Shown: positions 24,849 to 32,982 of the stretch, one piece after another | Layout of the letters: each line of letters starts with the position of its first letter | Position numbering within the stretch: position 1 is the stretch's first letter | Source: CAYXOX01 sp964466745 | GTDB lineage: Bacteria > Pseudomonadota > Alphaproteobacteria > Rhodobacterales > Rhodobacteraceae | Assembly: GCA_964466745.1 (NCBI GenBank) | Contig: CAYXOX010000009.1 | Coordinates: 1-47,900 of the forward strand | Length of the DNA: 47,900 nucleotides | Direction of reading: 5' to 3' | The notes under the pieces: generated by a model | What the model saw: only the letters and a program-made list of their open reading frames with translations | What the model was told of the DNA's origin: nothing | Databases searched by the model: none | Program-made: the position numbers and the translations under genes

Positions 24849-26645
24849 ATGCCAGCAGGCTCCGCCCCTTTTCGGTTCGGCGAGCGCTGGAAGCGCTACC
24901 GCGGGCACGCCCATGGTCTGCCTCTGCCGACGATGGTCGGTGACATCACCGTCGACAGGGTCGCGATCGCTCATTTCGCCCGGCTCGATGCGGCGCTCGG
25001 GGCAGAATTGTCCCTCGCCCACCCGCCGCCTGTTCCAACGGCGCCCCTGCCGATCCAGTTTGCCGAACGTCTCGGCTTCTGGATCGTTGCCCTGCTGCGC
25101 GCGGCGCGCGTGCCCTGTGCAGCACAGGCGGTGATCCTGCCCGCCACGCCACAAGGCGAGAAGCAAGGGCGCTTCCGGATCGCGTTCGGCCTCGAAAGGG
25201 CGGAGGCGTTGGGCACGGTGCTGCGGTGGCTCGTTCCCTTCGCCGAAACCGTCTTCCGCGAGCGGGTTTCTCCGGGCAATGCACGCGCCGCCGTCGCGGC
25301 CCACATGCAGCAGCTGAGGCCATACCGCGCGCTCGGCGTCAATCGCTATCACCTCGCGGTCAATGCCATCGAGTCGGGCCATCCCTACCGCGCGCTCGAC
25401 GCCTCCCTGCAGGTGATCGGGACAGGGCGATACCGGCGGCTGTTCCACAGCAGTTCCACCGAGGCGACGTCCTCCATCGGCATGGGCATCGCCCGGGACA
25501 AGGCCCGGGCGGCCGCGCTCCTCGGCGCATTCGGCATGCCGGTGCCGCGCCAGGCGCCCGCACCCGATGCAAAGTCGGCCACTGCCGCGGCCGAGGCGAT
25601 GGGATACCCGGTCGTCATCAAGCCGGCCGACCAGGACGGCGGCCTCGGCGTCGCTGCCGGGCTCACCGATGCCACCGCCGTCGGCGCGGCCCATGCCGAG
25701 GCCGCTCGGCACTCGAAGCGGGTGATGGTGGAGGAACATGTGGCGGGGCAGACCCATCGCTTCACCGTTTGCGCCGGCGAGGTGATCCGCCTCGTGCGCC
25801 GCCGCCCCGGCGGCGTGGTCGGCAACGGACGCGATACCGTGGCCGAGTTGCTCGCCCTTCAACTGCGCGAACGCGGCGCCGCGCGAGGCACCCGGAGCCA
25901 TTCGGAAACCGCGGTGAGCCTCGATGCCGAGGCCCTTCAGTTGCTCGAGGAGAACGGGATGACCCCGGCGTCCGTGCCCGAGAAGGACGCGTTCGTCCGC
26001 CTGCGCCGCCGCGACAACCGCAGCCAGGGCGGCACGAACGAGGAGCTGGAGATCTCCGACTCGCACCCCGACAATCTTGCCCTGGCGCTGGATGCGGCGG
26101 CGATCCTGAAGCTGGACATCGCGGGAGTGGACCTGATCTCGACCGACATCTCCCGATCATGGCGTGAAACGGGCGCGAGGATCTGCGAGGTGAACTCGGT
26201 TCCGCAGATCGGCGGCAACACGTCGAGCGTTTATTCCCGGATGCTCGCGCGGCTCTTCCAGGACGGCAGCCGCATCCCGGTGACGTTGCAGATTGCGCCA
26301 GCCGAGACCTGCGCCGATGGCGGGCATCTCGCCCGGATCAGCCAGGCGCCCACGGATGGCGCCGCCAGCGCGGCGGGGGTCTGCCTTGGCGGGCGCGCGA
26401 TCGGCGCAGCCTGCGAGAGCGGCTTTTCCGCTGCGCACGCCCTCCTGCTCCTGCCGGACATCGCGCGCGCCGTGATCGTGATGAGCCCCGAGGAACTCGC
26501 GCGCACCGGGCTGCCGCTCGATCGCGTGGATCGAGCCGAGGTTTTTGCCTTCAGCAACTTCTCTTCGAAGGAGCAGCACATGATCGCACAGCTCTGGTCC
26601 CTGCTCGATCTTCCGGGCCAAGCGCCCGCTGGAGATGCGCCGTGA
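24849..26645 (+). CDS. Cyanophycin-synthetase-like ATP-grasp ligase with a reduced Mur-ligase part
   Basis: A 598-residue protein. Residues 1-190 resemble the N domain of cyanophycin synthetase. Residues 195-470 form its ATP-grasp domain, with SSTEATSSIGMGIARDK, VVIKPADQDGGLGV (K258), MVEEHVAG, RRRDNRSQGGTNEEL and the metal-binding EVNSVPQ (E447, N449). After that, RIPV (475) to FAFSN (570) follows the order of the start of the CphA Mur-ligase domain, including a TDG segment and GLPLDRVD, but the P-loop GTNGKTT is replaced and the rest is absent. It should make an amide or peptide bond by acyl-phosphate chemistry. Substrates are unknown. GAGG precedes ATG 24849. The methyltransferase gene overlaps its stop. 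Confidence 0.82.
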   Translation: MPAGSAPFRFGERWKRYRGHAHGLPLPTMVGDITVDRVAIAHFARLDAALGAELSLAHPPPVPTAPLPIQFAERLGFWIVALLRAARVPCAAQAVILPATPQGEKQGRFRIAFGLERAEALGTVLRWLVPFAETVFRERVSPGNARAAVAAHMQQLRPYRALGVNRYHLAVNAIESGHPYRALDASLQVIGTGRYRRLFHSSSTEATSSIGMGIARDKARAAALLGAFGMPVPRQAPAPDAKSATAAAEAMGYPVVIKPADQDGGLGVAAGLTDATAVGAAHAEAARHSKRVMVEEHVAGQTHRFTVCAGEVIRLVRRRPGGVVGNGRDTVAELLALQLRERGAARGTRSHSETAVSLDAEALQLLEENGMTPASVPEKDAFVRLRRRDNRSQGGTNEELEISDSHPDNLALALDAAAILKLDIAGVDLISTDISRSWRETGARICEVNSVPQIGGNTSSVYSRMLARLFQDGSRIPVTLQIAPAETCADGGHLARISQAPTDGAASAAGVCLGGRAIGAACESGFSAAHALLLLPDIARAVIVMSPEELARTGLPLDRVDRAEVFAFSNFSSKEQHMIAQLWSLLDLPGQAPAGDAP

Positions 26646-27535
26646 CCGTTCCGCCCCCGGTGCCGGAGCTTTTCGGAAAGCCCCGGCGGCTCCCGTCCGA
26701 GCCCGTGGGGCGGCTGGCGCGGCTGGCCTGGGAGCGGGCGCCGGACCTTTGCGCACCGGCGCGCGGCTGTGCGAACTATCACCGCGTCTGGGGCGTGCTG
26801 CGCGCGCTCGATCTCGGCGGCGTCGCTCCGGCCGGCGAAGGGCTCTACCGATACGGGCTGGCGCCGCTGCGGGAGCAGGCCGGTTCGCGCGTGCTGATCT
26901 CGGGCGGCGCCGATGCGGGCCTGCTCGCCCTCGCGGCCGAGTGCTTCGCAGGTGCCGGCCAGCGACCGACCTTCGTCTTCGCCGACATCTGCGCCACGCC
27001 CTGCGCGCTGGCCCGCGAATACGCGACCCATGCCGGGTTGGACCTCGAAATCGTCCAGGGAGACATCCGCACCATCGAGACGGCACCGGTCCACGCGATC
27101 CTCGCCCACTCCTTCCTGTCGTTTGTCGGCGCCGAGGGATGGGCCGCCATGGCCGCGAACTGGGTGCGCCTTCTGGCGCCCGGCGGCAGGATCATTCTCA
27201 CCAACAAGCTGAACCAGGAACAGGCAGAGCGCCGCGCCCCCGGCGATCCGGCCAGGCGCGAAGCGCGCGCGCGACGCCTTGCGCCCCTGGCGCGCGACCT
27301 GCTCGGCCTGGACGACGCGGGCGAGGCGGCGTTCGTCGCGGCGGCCACCAACTACGCCATCACCGCGCCGGGCCCCCGCGCAAGCGAAGCCGACGTGCGC
27401 GCGCTCCTCACCTCGCTCGGGCTCTCTGTCGAACTCGTCGCCTATGATGTGCAGCACCGCGCGCCGGGCCCGACCACGGACCGCGAGCCGGCCAGCGACC
27501 CGCTCCGCGCCGGGATCATCGCGCGCAAGCCGTGA
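26642..27535 (+). CDS. Class I-like SAM-dependent methyltransferase
   Basis: A 297-residue protein with a helical N-terminal part (about 1-85) and a Rossmann-type methyltransferase core. Motif I reads VLISGGADAGLLA, a variant of the usual acidic GxGxG. It is followed by FVFADICATP (acidic loop), GDIRTIE, ILAHSFLSFV and LAPGGRIILTNKL. The start GTG overlaps the ligase stop as GTGA, so the two are made together and probably act on the same product. Methylation of a ligase substrate or product, on N, O or S, is an inference. The TctA-TctB gene converges three bases after its stop. Confidence 0.78.
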   Translation: MTVPPPVPELFGKPRRLPSEPVGRLARLAWERAPDLCAPARGCANYHRVWGVLRALDLGGVAPAGEGLYRYGLAPLREQAGSRVLISGGADAGLLALAAECFAGAGQRPTFVFADICATPCALAREYATHAGLDLEIVQGDIRTIETAPVHAILAHSFLSFVGAEGWAAMAANWVRLLAPGGRIILTNKLNQEQAERRAPGDPARREARARRLAPLARDLLGLDDAGEAAFVAAATNYAITAPGPRASEADVRALLTSLGLSVELVAYDVQHRAPGPTTDREPASDPLRAGIIARKP

Positions 27536-27538
27536 GGC

Positions 27539-29464
27539 CTAGGGCAGCAGGCTCCAAAGAAGGCCGGGCGGCAGCAGGAGATGCGCGAACTCCGCGATGA
27601 AGAGATACACCCCTGCCCCGCTCGCCGCCGCCCAGGCAAGCGCCCGCGCCCAAGCCGAGCCCGTCCCGCGCAACCAGCCCAGCACCGTCAGTCCCACCGC
27701 CGCCGGCAGCCCGGCAAGGACGGTCAGCACCGGCAGCGCGGCCATGGCCCCGATCGGCACGCGATGGTTCCTCGGCACCGGCGGCAGCACCGGGCGCCCC
27801 GCACGCCGCGCCGCGGCGACCACGACCAGCGCCGCCAGCAAGAGCAGCCCCACCACGGCAAGCGCCACCGGGGAGTAGGAGCGTTCGGCCAGCAGGGCGG
27901 AAGCGAGGAAAAACGCCGCCACAAGGGCCAGCGCTCCACCGATGACAGCATCCGCCGGCGCAACCGGAGGCCACCCGCCGCGGGCGCGCTTGCGCAGGAG
28001 CCACCACAGCGAAACCAGGGTGACGGCAAGAATGCCGAGCGCCGCCGGCCGCTCCCAGAGGGTGATCCGGTCCAAGGCAACCAGCTGCGTCGTGAGCGAC
28101 AGGTTCGTCTCGAGAAACGCGCCGAGCACGAAGGCGATGATGAACGGCACCCGGGGCCAGTCGTGCCGCTTGAAGAAGTAGCCTGCGAGGCCGAAGCCGA
28201 CCGCGAGGAAAAGATCGCTGACCTGGGAGTCGATCTGGACCACGGCAATGAGCGAGACGATCAGGGCCGGCAGCACGATCAGATCGATGCGCAGGTCTTT
28301 CAACCGGGCGAGGTAGGGCGCCAGCCCCACCCCCACCACCGAGGTCAGGATGTTCGAGAACAGGAGCGCGAAGATCAGCGCGTAGGTCAGGTGAAGCTGC
28401 TCGGAGAGCATCGGCACGCCGGGCACGATGCCGTGAATGGCCAGCACGGCCACGAGGATAACCCCGCCCTCGCTGCCGGGAAGGCCGAACGCCACGACCG
28501 GCAGGAGCGATCCGCCGTCCTTGGCGTCCACCGCCGCTTCTGGGGCCACGAGGCCGCGCACGTCGCCCTTTCCGAATTCCTGCGCATTGCCGCGGCTTGT
28601 CTGCACGGCCTGGCCGTAGGCCACGAAGCTGGCGACCGTACCCCCGACCCCGGGGATGATCCCCACGACGGTGCCGATGACCGCCGAGCGCATCGTCAGG
28701 CCCCAGTGCCGGAAGACCGCGAGTATCCCCGCGAGGGTGCTGTCGTCGGGGGCGCGGCGTGTCACGGCGTTCTCGGAAAGATCGTAGCTGCGCACCCAGG
28801 TGATCAATTCCGAGAAGGTGAAGATGCCGAGCAGGACCGGCACCATCGGGATGCCGGCAAAGAGCTCGAGGCTTCCGAAGGCCCAGCGCTCCTGCCCGGT
28901 GGTGGGATCCGCACCCACCATTGCGGTGAGAAATCCCAGCAGCACCATCACGAACGCCTTGAGCGGCGCGCTGTTCGGCACCGCGACCAGCGTTGTCAGG
29001 CCCCAGATGCCCAGAAGCAGAAGCTCCAGCGGCCCGAAGGCCAGCAGGAAGGGCCGGATCATCGGCAGGATCAGGATCAGCACCACCACGCCGATCACCG
29101 ATCCCACCGCCGAGGCCGTGGCAGCGCAGGCGATGGCGTATTGCGGGTACCCCTTCTTGCCGAGCGGGTAGCCGTCCAGCATCGCGGCGGCACTCGCCGT
29201 CGTGCCGGGGATGTTGAACAGGATCGCCGTGATCGAGCCCATGAAGGTGGCCCCGCCCGTTAGCGCTCCGAAGAGCAGCATGATCGAGACGGGATCCCAC
29301 TGAACGGTGAAGACGATGACGAGCGCAACGAGACTGGCCGAACCGATGCCGGGCAGAAACGACGTGACCATCGAAAGGAGCGTGCCGAGCACCGGGATCA
29401 GGATGCCCGGCCAGGAGAAAAGGTGCCCGAGCCCGACTGCGGCCGAGCCTAGGTATTCGTTCAA
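27539..29464 (-). CDS. Tripartite tricarboxylate transporter permease, TctA-TctB fusion
   Basis: A 641-residue membrane protein. The first 480 or so residues are a TctA large permease with the two repeat signatures LPGIGSASLVALVIVF and GIIPGVGGTVASFVAYGQ, and many helices. TctA proteins usually stop near 500 residues. Here about 150 more follow with four hydrophobic segments and basic loops, the layout of the small TctB subunit, and no separate tctB gene is nearby. No ATG fits the N-terminus: a TTG at 29464, six bases after GAGGGG, begins the protein right after the tctC stop. It imports a carboxylate captured by TctC using the ion gradient. Confidence 0.85.
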   Translation of the reverse strand: MNEYLGSAAVGLGHLFSWPGILIPVLGTLLSMVTSFLPGIGSASLVALVIVFTVQWDPVSIMLLFGALTGGATFMGSITAILFNIPGTTASAAAMLDGYPLGKKGYPQYAIACAATASAVGSVIGVVVLILILPMIRPFLLAFGPLELLLLGIWGLTTLVAVPNSAPLKAFVMVLLGFLTAMVGADPTTGQERWAFGSLELFAGIPMVPVLLGIFTFSELITWVRSYDLSENAVTRRAPDDSTLAGILAVFRHWGLTMRSAVIGTVVGIIPGVGGTVASFVAYGQAVQTSRGNAQEFGKGDVRGLVAPEAAVDAKDGGSLLPVVAFGLPGSEGGVILVAVLAIHGIVPGVPMLSEQLHLTYALIFALLFSNILTSVVGVGLAPYLARLKDLRIDLIVLPALIVSLIAVVQIDSQVSDLFLAVGFGLAGYFFKRHDWPRVPFIIAFVLGAFLETNLSLTTQLVALDRITLWERPAALGILAVTLVSLWWLLRKRARGGWPPVAPADAVIGGALALVAAFFLASALLAERSYSPVALAVVGLLLLAALVVVAAARRAGRPVLPPVPRNHRVPIGAMAALPVLTVLAGLPAAVGLTVLGWLRGTGSAWARALAWAAASGAGVYLFIAEFAHLLLPPGLLWSLLP

Positions 29465-29474
29465 TCCATGCCCC

Positions 29475-30506
29475 TCACTGCAGGGCCTCGTTGCGAAGAT
29501 CTTCAAGAACGGGCTCGGCGCGGGCATAGGCGGCGGCGAGCCGCGCCATGAATGCACGCGCGTCTACGGCCTTCATCGGCCCGTAGGGCCGCCTGATCGC
29601 GGCAACGGCATCGGCCAGGTCCGGCTCGAAGAGCGCCGTTTCAACCGCGCCCGAAAGGCAATCCAGCCGCTCGCCCGTCACGTTGGACGAAACGAAAACC
29701 GCGCGCATATGCGTATTGAGTTCGGCCGCGAGCAATGCCTCCTCCATCCGATGGGCGCGCTCCTCGGGCGGCAGGTCCTTCGTGATGAGGTCCACCACCC
29801 CGCCCTCCCCTGCAAGATAGGGCAGCGTCGCTCCCGGCGCGACGGGGCCTTCCGTCAGGGAGAAGAGAAGCTTGGCATCACCTGCCTGCTCAAGCAGCAG
29901 GGCGTGCGCATAGCTGCGATGGAGCAGGTCCACGTCTCCGCGCAGAAGCGCCGGCGTGGATTCGGCCGACCCCGAGTAGCCTGCGACGACGCTCAGCTCG
30001 CTCTGCAGCGCGCGCGCGGGCAGCAACTGGCGCGTCAGCACGGCCTCGATATGGGGAGCGCCGCTGGTGATCGGCTTGCCGATGAAATCTTCCAGTTGCA
30101 TGTCCGGCCGGGTGATCCAGACCCAGTTGTCCACCACGAGCGCACCCAGCGGCATCACGTCTTCCGGACGCGTCGCCGACAGGGCGATGCCAAGGAAATC
30201 GTTGGTGGCGAAGAAGCCGATCACGTTGTCTTCGGGCGCGGCGTTGGCCACGTTGGCCACGCCGATCAGCCCGCCGCCCGCGGGCTGGTTCACCACCTGC
30301 ACCGATGCGCCTGTCACTTCCTCCATCACCGGCGCGAAGGCGCGGCCGTAGGCATCGAACCCACCGCCAGGCGGGTTCGGGATGATGAGGGTGAACCGCT
30401 GGTTCTCGAAATAGGGGGTGCAGGCTTCGGGCACCTCGGCCGCGCCGGGCGCCGCGGCCGCCGCTGCCAAGCATGCCGCGAGCGCCGCGGTCCATCGCTT
30501 CAGCAT
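29475..30506 (-). CDS. Tripartite tricarboxylate transporter binding protein (TctC/Bug type)
   Basis: A 343-residue periplasmic protein with a signal peptide at about residues 1-23 (ending APGAAE). The Bug-family first lobe carries LIIPNPPGGGFDAYGRAF and VVNQPAGGGLIGVANV, which line the carboxylate site in relatives. ATG 30506 follows GGAGGGAG. It is first of a two-gene unit with the fused permease; TctC supplies substrate to it. The body is less typical than most Bug proteins in the second lobe, so the ligand (citrate-like, dicarboxylate or other acid) cannot be named. Confidence 0.85.
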   Translation of the reverse strand: MLKRWTAALAACLAAAAAAPGAAEVPEACTPYFENQRFTLIIPNPPGGGFDAYGRAFAPVMEEVTGASVQVVNQPAGGGLIGVANVANAAPEDNVIGFFATNDFLGIALSATRPEDVMPLGALVVDNWVWITRPDMQLEDFIGKPITSGAPHIEAVLTRQLLPARALQSELSVVAGYSGSAESTPALLRGDVDLLHRSYAHALLLEQAGDAKLLFSLTEGPVAPGATLPYLAGEGGVVDLITKDLPPEERAHRMEEALLAAELNTHMRAVFVSSNVTGERLDCLSGAVETALFEPDLADAVAAIRRPYGPMKAVDARAFMARLAAAYARAEPVLEDLRNEALQ

Positions 30507-30734
30507 CGTTTGCTCCCTCCTTTACGCCAAATAGTCGTCGCGCAAAAATCTGGGGGAAACAAGAGCACGGGGAGCGGAATACGGGCGCGGATCGGCTGTT
30601 GTCGCAGCATGATACCCGGGACGCCCCCTGACCGGCCCGCTGCCGCGGCGATCGGCGAGCGCCGCCGTCGCTCTCGCGTGGCTTCCGGAGGTTGCGCTTG
30701 ACGGCCGGCAGCGGCGGGCCCTAGGTTACCGCAT

Positions 30735-30758
30735 ATGAAACTTGAGTTCGCCAAGTAA
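30735..30758 (+). promoter_or_regulatory. Inverted repeat and 7-codon open frame before the amidohydrolase
   Basis: ACTTG (30740-30744) and CAAGT (30752-30756) are inverted around seven bases. The same stretch encodes a short frame ATG...TAA (MKLEFAK). It could be an operator, a leader peptide or chance. The amidohydrolase starts 18 bases later. Confidence 0.25.
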
Positions 30759-30776
30759 AATCACCGCAGGGCAACC

Positions 30777-31661
30777 ATGGTCGTCGACGTCCACTCCCAC
30801 ACGCCGCAATTCAGAACCGCGGTCCCCGCGGGCATGCACCAGAGCAACCCCTCCTGGCGCCCCGACCGCGCGGTGGAGTCCGTCTACACCTGGGCCGACT
30901 TTCTCGAGGCTGCCGCTCCGGCCGACCGGACCATCGTCTTCCCGATCATGTGGCACCCGTGCGAGCGGGTGGGCTCGGTCAACGGCCCCGACAAGCCCGG
31001 CGATGCGGAGAATCCCAACACCGAAACGGCAGCCTTCGTCCGCGCCCACCCCGACAGGCTGATCGGCTTCATGTCGCTCCATCCCTTCGCCGTCAACGCG
31101 CTCGAAGAGCTGGAGCGCGGCCGCACGGACCTGGGGCTCCGCGGCATCAAGCTCGGCGCGAACTACCAGATCTTCGATCCTTTCGAGCCGCGCGCGCTTG
31201 CGATCTACCGCGAGGCGGAGCGGCACGGCCTGCCGATCCTTTTCCACATCGGCACCTCGCCCGTCCGCATGGCCCCGATCCGGTACGCCCACCCGCTCGT
31301 GGTCGACGAGATCGCCCAGCGATACCCGGATCTCACCATCATCATGGCACACATGGGCCACCCCTGGACGGCCGATACAGTGGTGGTCGTGCGCAAGCAT
31401 CCGAACGTCTACACGGACATTTCCGGCCTCTTCTATCGCCCGTTCACCCAGTGGGAGGCGCTCATCCGCGCCACCGAGTGGAACATCCTCGACAAGGTGC
31501 TGCTCGCATCGGACTTTCCCATCACCACCATCGGAGAGACGATCGACGGGCTGCGCCGGGTGAACGCGATCGTGGAGGGCACCGTTCTGCCCCGCGTGCC
31601 CGAGGAAGCGATCGACCGGATCATCAACCGCGATCCGCTGCCCCTGCTCGGGCTCGACTGA
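30777..31661 (+). CDS. Amidohydrolase-family (ACMSD-like) metal hydrolase or decarboxylase
   Basis: A 294-residue TIM-barrel metalloenzyme of the amidohydrolase 2 type. Metal ligands are H6 and H8 in VDVHSH at the very N-terminus, a histidine in LFHIGTS, one in IMAHMGHPW and Asp in LASDFP. Relatives include aminocarboxymuconate-semialdehyde decarboxylase and several decarboxylases or lactone hydrolases of carboxylated substrates. The aminotransferase gene begins 21 bases later and is probably co-transcribed. The start ATG 30777 leaves the first strand directly at the metal motif, as usual in this family. Substrate unknown. Confidence 0.83.
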   Translation: MVVDVHSHTPQFRTAVPAGMHQSNPSWRPDRAVESVYTWADFLEAAAPADRTIVFPIMWHPCERVGSVNGPDKPGDAENPNTETAAFVRAHPDRLIGFMSLHPFAVNALEELERGRTDLGLRGIKLGANYQIFDPFEPRALAIYREAERHGLPILFHIGTSPVRMAPIRYAHPLVVDEIAQRYPDLTIIMAHMGHPWTADTVVVVRKHPNVYTDISGLFYRPFTQWEALIRATEWNILDKVLLASDFPITTIGETIDGLRRVNAIVEGTVLPRVPEEAIDRIINRDPLPLLGLD

Positions 31662-31682
31662 CCTTTCACCCGCGAGGCACCC

Positions 31683-32978
31683 ATGAAGCTCGAAAACTCC
31701 GCAGCCATGCAGGCCCGTGCGCGCCGGGCCATTCCCGGCGGCGTGAATTCTGCGAGCCGCCGCCTGCCCGGGCCATCGGCCTGGGACTGGGCCGAAGGCG
31801 CCCACATCCGCGACGTCGACGGCAACGTCTACCTCGATTACCACGCCGCTTTCGGGCCGATCGTGCTCGGCCACAACGACCCGGGCGTGAATCGCGCGGT
31901 AGTGGAGGCGCTGTCCGGCCCCGATCTGATCGGGATAGGGGCAAACGAGGGCGAGGTTCTGCTCGCCGAGAAGGTGATCGAGCATGTTCCGTCGGCCGAG
32001 CAGGTGCTGTGCTTCACCTCGGGTTCGGAGGCCACCTACATGGCCGTCCGGCTTGCGCGGGGCATCACCGGCCGGCGCAAGCTCGTGAAGTTCCAGGGCG
32101 CTTTCCACGGCTGGCACGACTACCTTCTGATGAACATCGCCAGCCCCGCCCACCTGATCGGCCAGAAGGACCCGGGCTCGGCGGGGCAGCTGCAGGACGC
32201 AATCGACAACACGCTGGTCGCCCGGCTGAACGATCTCGGCAGCGTGGAGGCCCTCATCCGCGACAACCCCGGCGAGATCGCCGCGATCTTCCTCGAGGCG
32301 ATCCCGCACAACATCGGCTGCGTCGTTCCGCGGCGGGAGTTCGTGCAGGGGCTGCGCGAAATCTGCGACCAGCACGGGATCGTGCTCGTCTTCGACGAGG
32401 TGATCACCGGGTTCCGCCACGGCCTGGGCGGTTTCCAGAGCCATGTCGGCGTCACCCCCGACGTCACGACGATGGCCAAGGCCATCGCCAACGGCTACCC
32501 CTGCGCCGTGCTCGCCGGCAGCCGCGAGGTGATGCGCCGTTTCAACACCGAGCCGGGCGGAACGGTCTTCGTGGGCGGCACCTACAACGGGCACCCGGTG
32601 GGCACGGCCGCGGCGCTCGCCACGATCGCCGCGCTGGAGGACGGCACGGTGCACGAACGCACCTTCCGCTTCGGAGAGAAGGTGCGGCGGGAACTCGCGG
32701 CGATGGCCGAAAGGCTCGGGATTCCGATGGTATCGGCAGGGTTCGGTTCGGTCTTCACGCCGTATTTCATGGAAGGCGAGATCGCGAATTACGAGGATCT
32801 CCTGCGCAACGATACGGCGCGGGATGTCGCGTTCCGCGAGGGCATGTGCGAACGGGGCTTCTACATGCTGCCGATCGCGATGAAGCGCAACCACATCAGC
32901 GCCGCGCATACGGAGGCCGACATCGACCGCACGCTCGATGCCGCCGAAACGGTCCTGAAGGAAATCGCCCGGGGATGA
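31683..32978 (+). CDS. Class-III aminotransferase (glutamate-1-semialdehyde aminomutase-like)
   Basis: A 431-residue PLP enzyme. It begins with the HemL-like pattern IPGGVNSASRR and WAEGAHIRDVDGNVYLDY, has the phosphate-binding CFTSGSEATYMAVRLAR, the VFDEVITGFR Asp, and the PLP lysine in MAKAIANGYP. HemL proper uses a similar layout, but this gene sits next to an amidohydrolase and a catabolic operon, and the end of the protein differs. A transaminase for an omega-amino acid or amino ketone is more likely (inference). It ends four bases before the convergent IclR gene. Start ATG 31683 follows GAGG. Confidence 0.87.
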   Translation: MKLENSAAMQARARRAIPGGVNSASRRLPGPSAWDWAEGAHIRDVDGNVYLDYHAAFGPIVLGHNDPGVNRAVVEALSGPDLIGIGANEGEVLLAEKVIEHVPSAEQVLCFTSGSEATYMAVRLARGITGRRKLVKFQGAFHGWHDYLLMNIASPAHLIGQKDPGSAGQLQDAIDNTLVARLNDLGSVEALIRDNPGEIAAIFLEAIPHNIGCVVPRREFVQGLREICDQHGIVLVFDEVITGFRHGLGGFQSHVGVTPDVTTMAKAIANGYPCAVLAGSREVMRRFNTEPGGTVFVGGTYNGHPVGTAAALATIAALEDGTVHERTFRFGEKVRRELAAMAERLGIPMVSAGFGSVFTPYFMEGEIANYEDLLRNDTARDVAFREGMCERGFYMLPIAMKRNHISAAHTEADIDRTLDAAETVLKEIARG

Positions 32979-32982
32979 CGCG

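Noticed and set aside
24849..26645. Assignment of the ATP-grasp protein as cyanophycin synthetase
   Set aside because: The Mur-ligase P-loop and most of that domain are absent, and no cyanophycinase or second cphA is present in the window.
24849..26645. Assignment as N-acetylglutaminylglutamine synthetase
   Set aside because: The N-terminal part shows no acetyltransferase motif, and the asparagine-synthetase-like and peptidase partners are missing.
31683..32978. hemL (glutamate-1-semialdehyde aminomutase) for tetrapyrrole synthesis
   Set aside because: Alphaproteobacteria normally make aminolevulinate by HemA synthase, and the gene sits beside a catabolic amidohydrolase and operon.
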